Part shown: piece after piece, positions 62,601 through 64,000 of the stretch
Position numbering within the stretch: the stretch's first letter is position 1
Layout: each line of letters starts with the position of its first letter
Made by a program: the position numbers and the translations under genes
Source of the DNA: Psettodes erumei
Taxonomy: Eukaryota > Chordata > Actinopteri > Pleuronectiformes > Psettodidae
Length of the DNA: 64,000 nucleotides
Reading direction: 5' to 3'
Assembly (NCBI GenBank): GCA_016785225.1
Contig: JAFBJZ010000946.1
Location: 496,001-560,000, forward strand
Notes under the pieces: generated by a model
Seen by the model: only the letters and a program-made list of their open reading frames with translations
Told to the model about the DNA's origin: nothing
Databases searched by the model: none

Positions 62601-64000
62601 GAGCAGCTTTGCCATGTCGCCGTGGGTTGGTAGTGTACACTTTGTGCTTTACAACATTTTGTTAACAGTCAGAAATGTGGTTTTCACAGAGGAAGACCAG
62701 AAATGAGATACTATTTTTGTCTGTTTAACCTTTAGCGGTGCAACTTGCATTGCTAAATACCAACTGAGAATCACGGAGTAGTTTCGGTCCTGGTGGGCTG
62801 ACTCGTTGGACCCCAAAAGCTTGAAATGATGTGGCTCAATGAATCAGAGTCTTGACTGAGCCAAATTGCCTGACTGTGCCCGGTGGGAGAGATAATTGGG
62901 TGAAACAGGCTGTTTTGTGCCTTATTGAGGTACAAGAGAGGGAGAAAACAACATGGACTTCTCATTTTAGATAAAACCTTTGAAGCGTGCAGTGTCTAGT
63001 TCAGGCTGAGTTTAGGTTTTTCAATAAGGCAGCCAGGAGACTGCAGCATCCTGCGTGCCTGCAAATGGCTGGGGGCTGTTTTTGCACATGAATAAAATTT
63101 GGTATACACCTTATAAATACAAACCTTGATGAGCCCAAAACCATGTCAGCATCCAAATGTGTGGTGTGATGGGATTTGTTTCAAGCTTGGCCTAAGAATA
63201 TATTTTGATAAAGTTGGAAGAAAATGCTTTCATGGACTGAAAGTCAAAATTAACACCACTCAGTCCATCACACATTTTGATCCGTCTCAATCCGACCGCT
63301 GAATTTGACAGCGTTGCTGTTATTCCTTCTTTCAAATATAAAGGAAAAAAACAGCCCGTTCTCAGACAGAAATAAATAATTACAAAAATTATAGGCCAAC
63401 ACAGGATTGTGGCCCAATAGCACCAAACATAACATTAGCCTATATATAGACATGTAATGGCAATACACACTGTCTTTTCTGAATATCAACCTGATGACGG
63501 CACATTAACTCAAAACGCTTTTCCCGTCAGAGCTTGTCAACAGTCCAAAGAGCCATAAATGGTTTTGGTGCATTCTCCTCTGGACAACCAACAAGAGCCT
63601 GACCTTTACACCCAGCCTTTTAAGTTAGTATAGCTGATTAAAATTGATTTGGTTTATTCCATTTGGCCACTTTGCACACTATTTATTTATGGAAATGTCA
63701 CATGCCAACTTTGATACAAGCCAGTAAAACACCCGAGATATCATTCGGAGACAGCCATGAAAGGCAATGTAAATTATGGCTGACTGTAGGTAAATCTGCA
63801 TTGCTTTATGACTACCGAGCTGCCCACAGAATAGCAGTTGTTGCCCTTTATTGTGAATATCTACTGCACACTGTTTGTTCAGTTTCAATAACTGCAGAAC
63901 CCTCTTCATGCCAATTATCAAGCAAAGTAAGAAAAAAAAAAAAATTCCCTGCCCCTTGACTCCACTGATCATTCTGCTGCGGGTTTTAAAAATTCACACT
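56641..64000. other. Intergenic DNA right of trib2
   Basis: No gene was recognised. The longest open frame (57043-57543, + strand) has no domain, and another (57464-57847) overlaps it. ACACTAGATGGTGCT at 60772-60786 is a CTCF-like site with two mismatches to consensus. Unique AT-rich stretches with TAATT cores lie at about 61.96-62.06 kb. A short (CA)n lies at 62151-62168. Confidence 0.45.

Noticed and set aside
1..64000. CRISPR arrays, operons, phage, tRNA or rRNA genes
   Set aside because: No spaced direct repeats of CRISPR type, no bacterial gene organisation, and no tRNA or rRNA consensus was seen by eye. A tRNAscan or Rfam search would be decisive for small RNAs.

Overview
The window is nuclear DNA from a vertebrate, most likely a ray-finned fish. 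It holds three intron-containing genes with clear vertebrate homologues. Many introns are very short (73-190 bp in gzf1), there are many (CA)n/(TG)n microsatellites, and there are decayed Tc1/mariner and LINE pieces. Nothing prokaryotic, viral or organellar is seen. The species cannot be named from sequence alone.

Left part (1-11.6 kb): napb (beta-SNAP, + strand, 11 coding exons, CDS 1385-6124) and gzf1 (BTB plus ten C2H2 zinc fingers, - strand, 7 coding exons, CDS 10902-7616) lie tail to tail, with about 0.4 kb between the napb poly(A) signal and the gzf1 stop. The same two genes are neighbours on human chromosome 20p11, so this is an old linkage. Just upstream of napb are a LINE 3' relic and a consensus-perfect CTCF-type site.

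Middle part (about 11.6-48.3 kb): a gene-poor interval of about 37 kb. No supported coding gene was found. It contains a series of CA/TG and GA microsatellites, several as pairs 100-160 bp apart, one Tc1-like transposase relic at about 31.1-31.4 kb, and unique homeodomain-site-rich stretches that could be regulatory.

Right part (48.3-56.6 kb): a CpG-rich promoter with a CCAAT box, a full CRE and a GC box, a long 5' leader with upstream ORFs, and trib2 (Tribbles pseudokinase 2, + strand, 3 coding exons, CDS 49576-54468), followed by a long AT/T-rich 3' UTR. The rest, to 64 kb, is non-coding as far as can be seen.

The genes do not form one pathway: napb acts in SNARE recycling, gzf1 in transcriptional repression, and trib2 as a COP1/MEK scaffold. 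Points for a second look are single-base frameshifts in otherwise well-conserved gzf1 and trib2 exons, a GC-AG intron in napb, the paired microsatellites, and the trib2 promoter and leader. No new multi-gene system was found.
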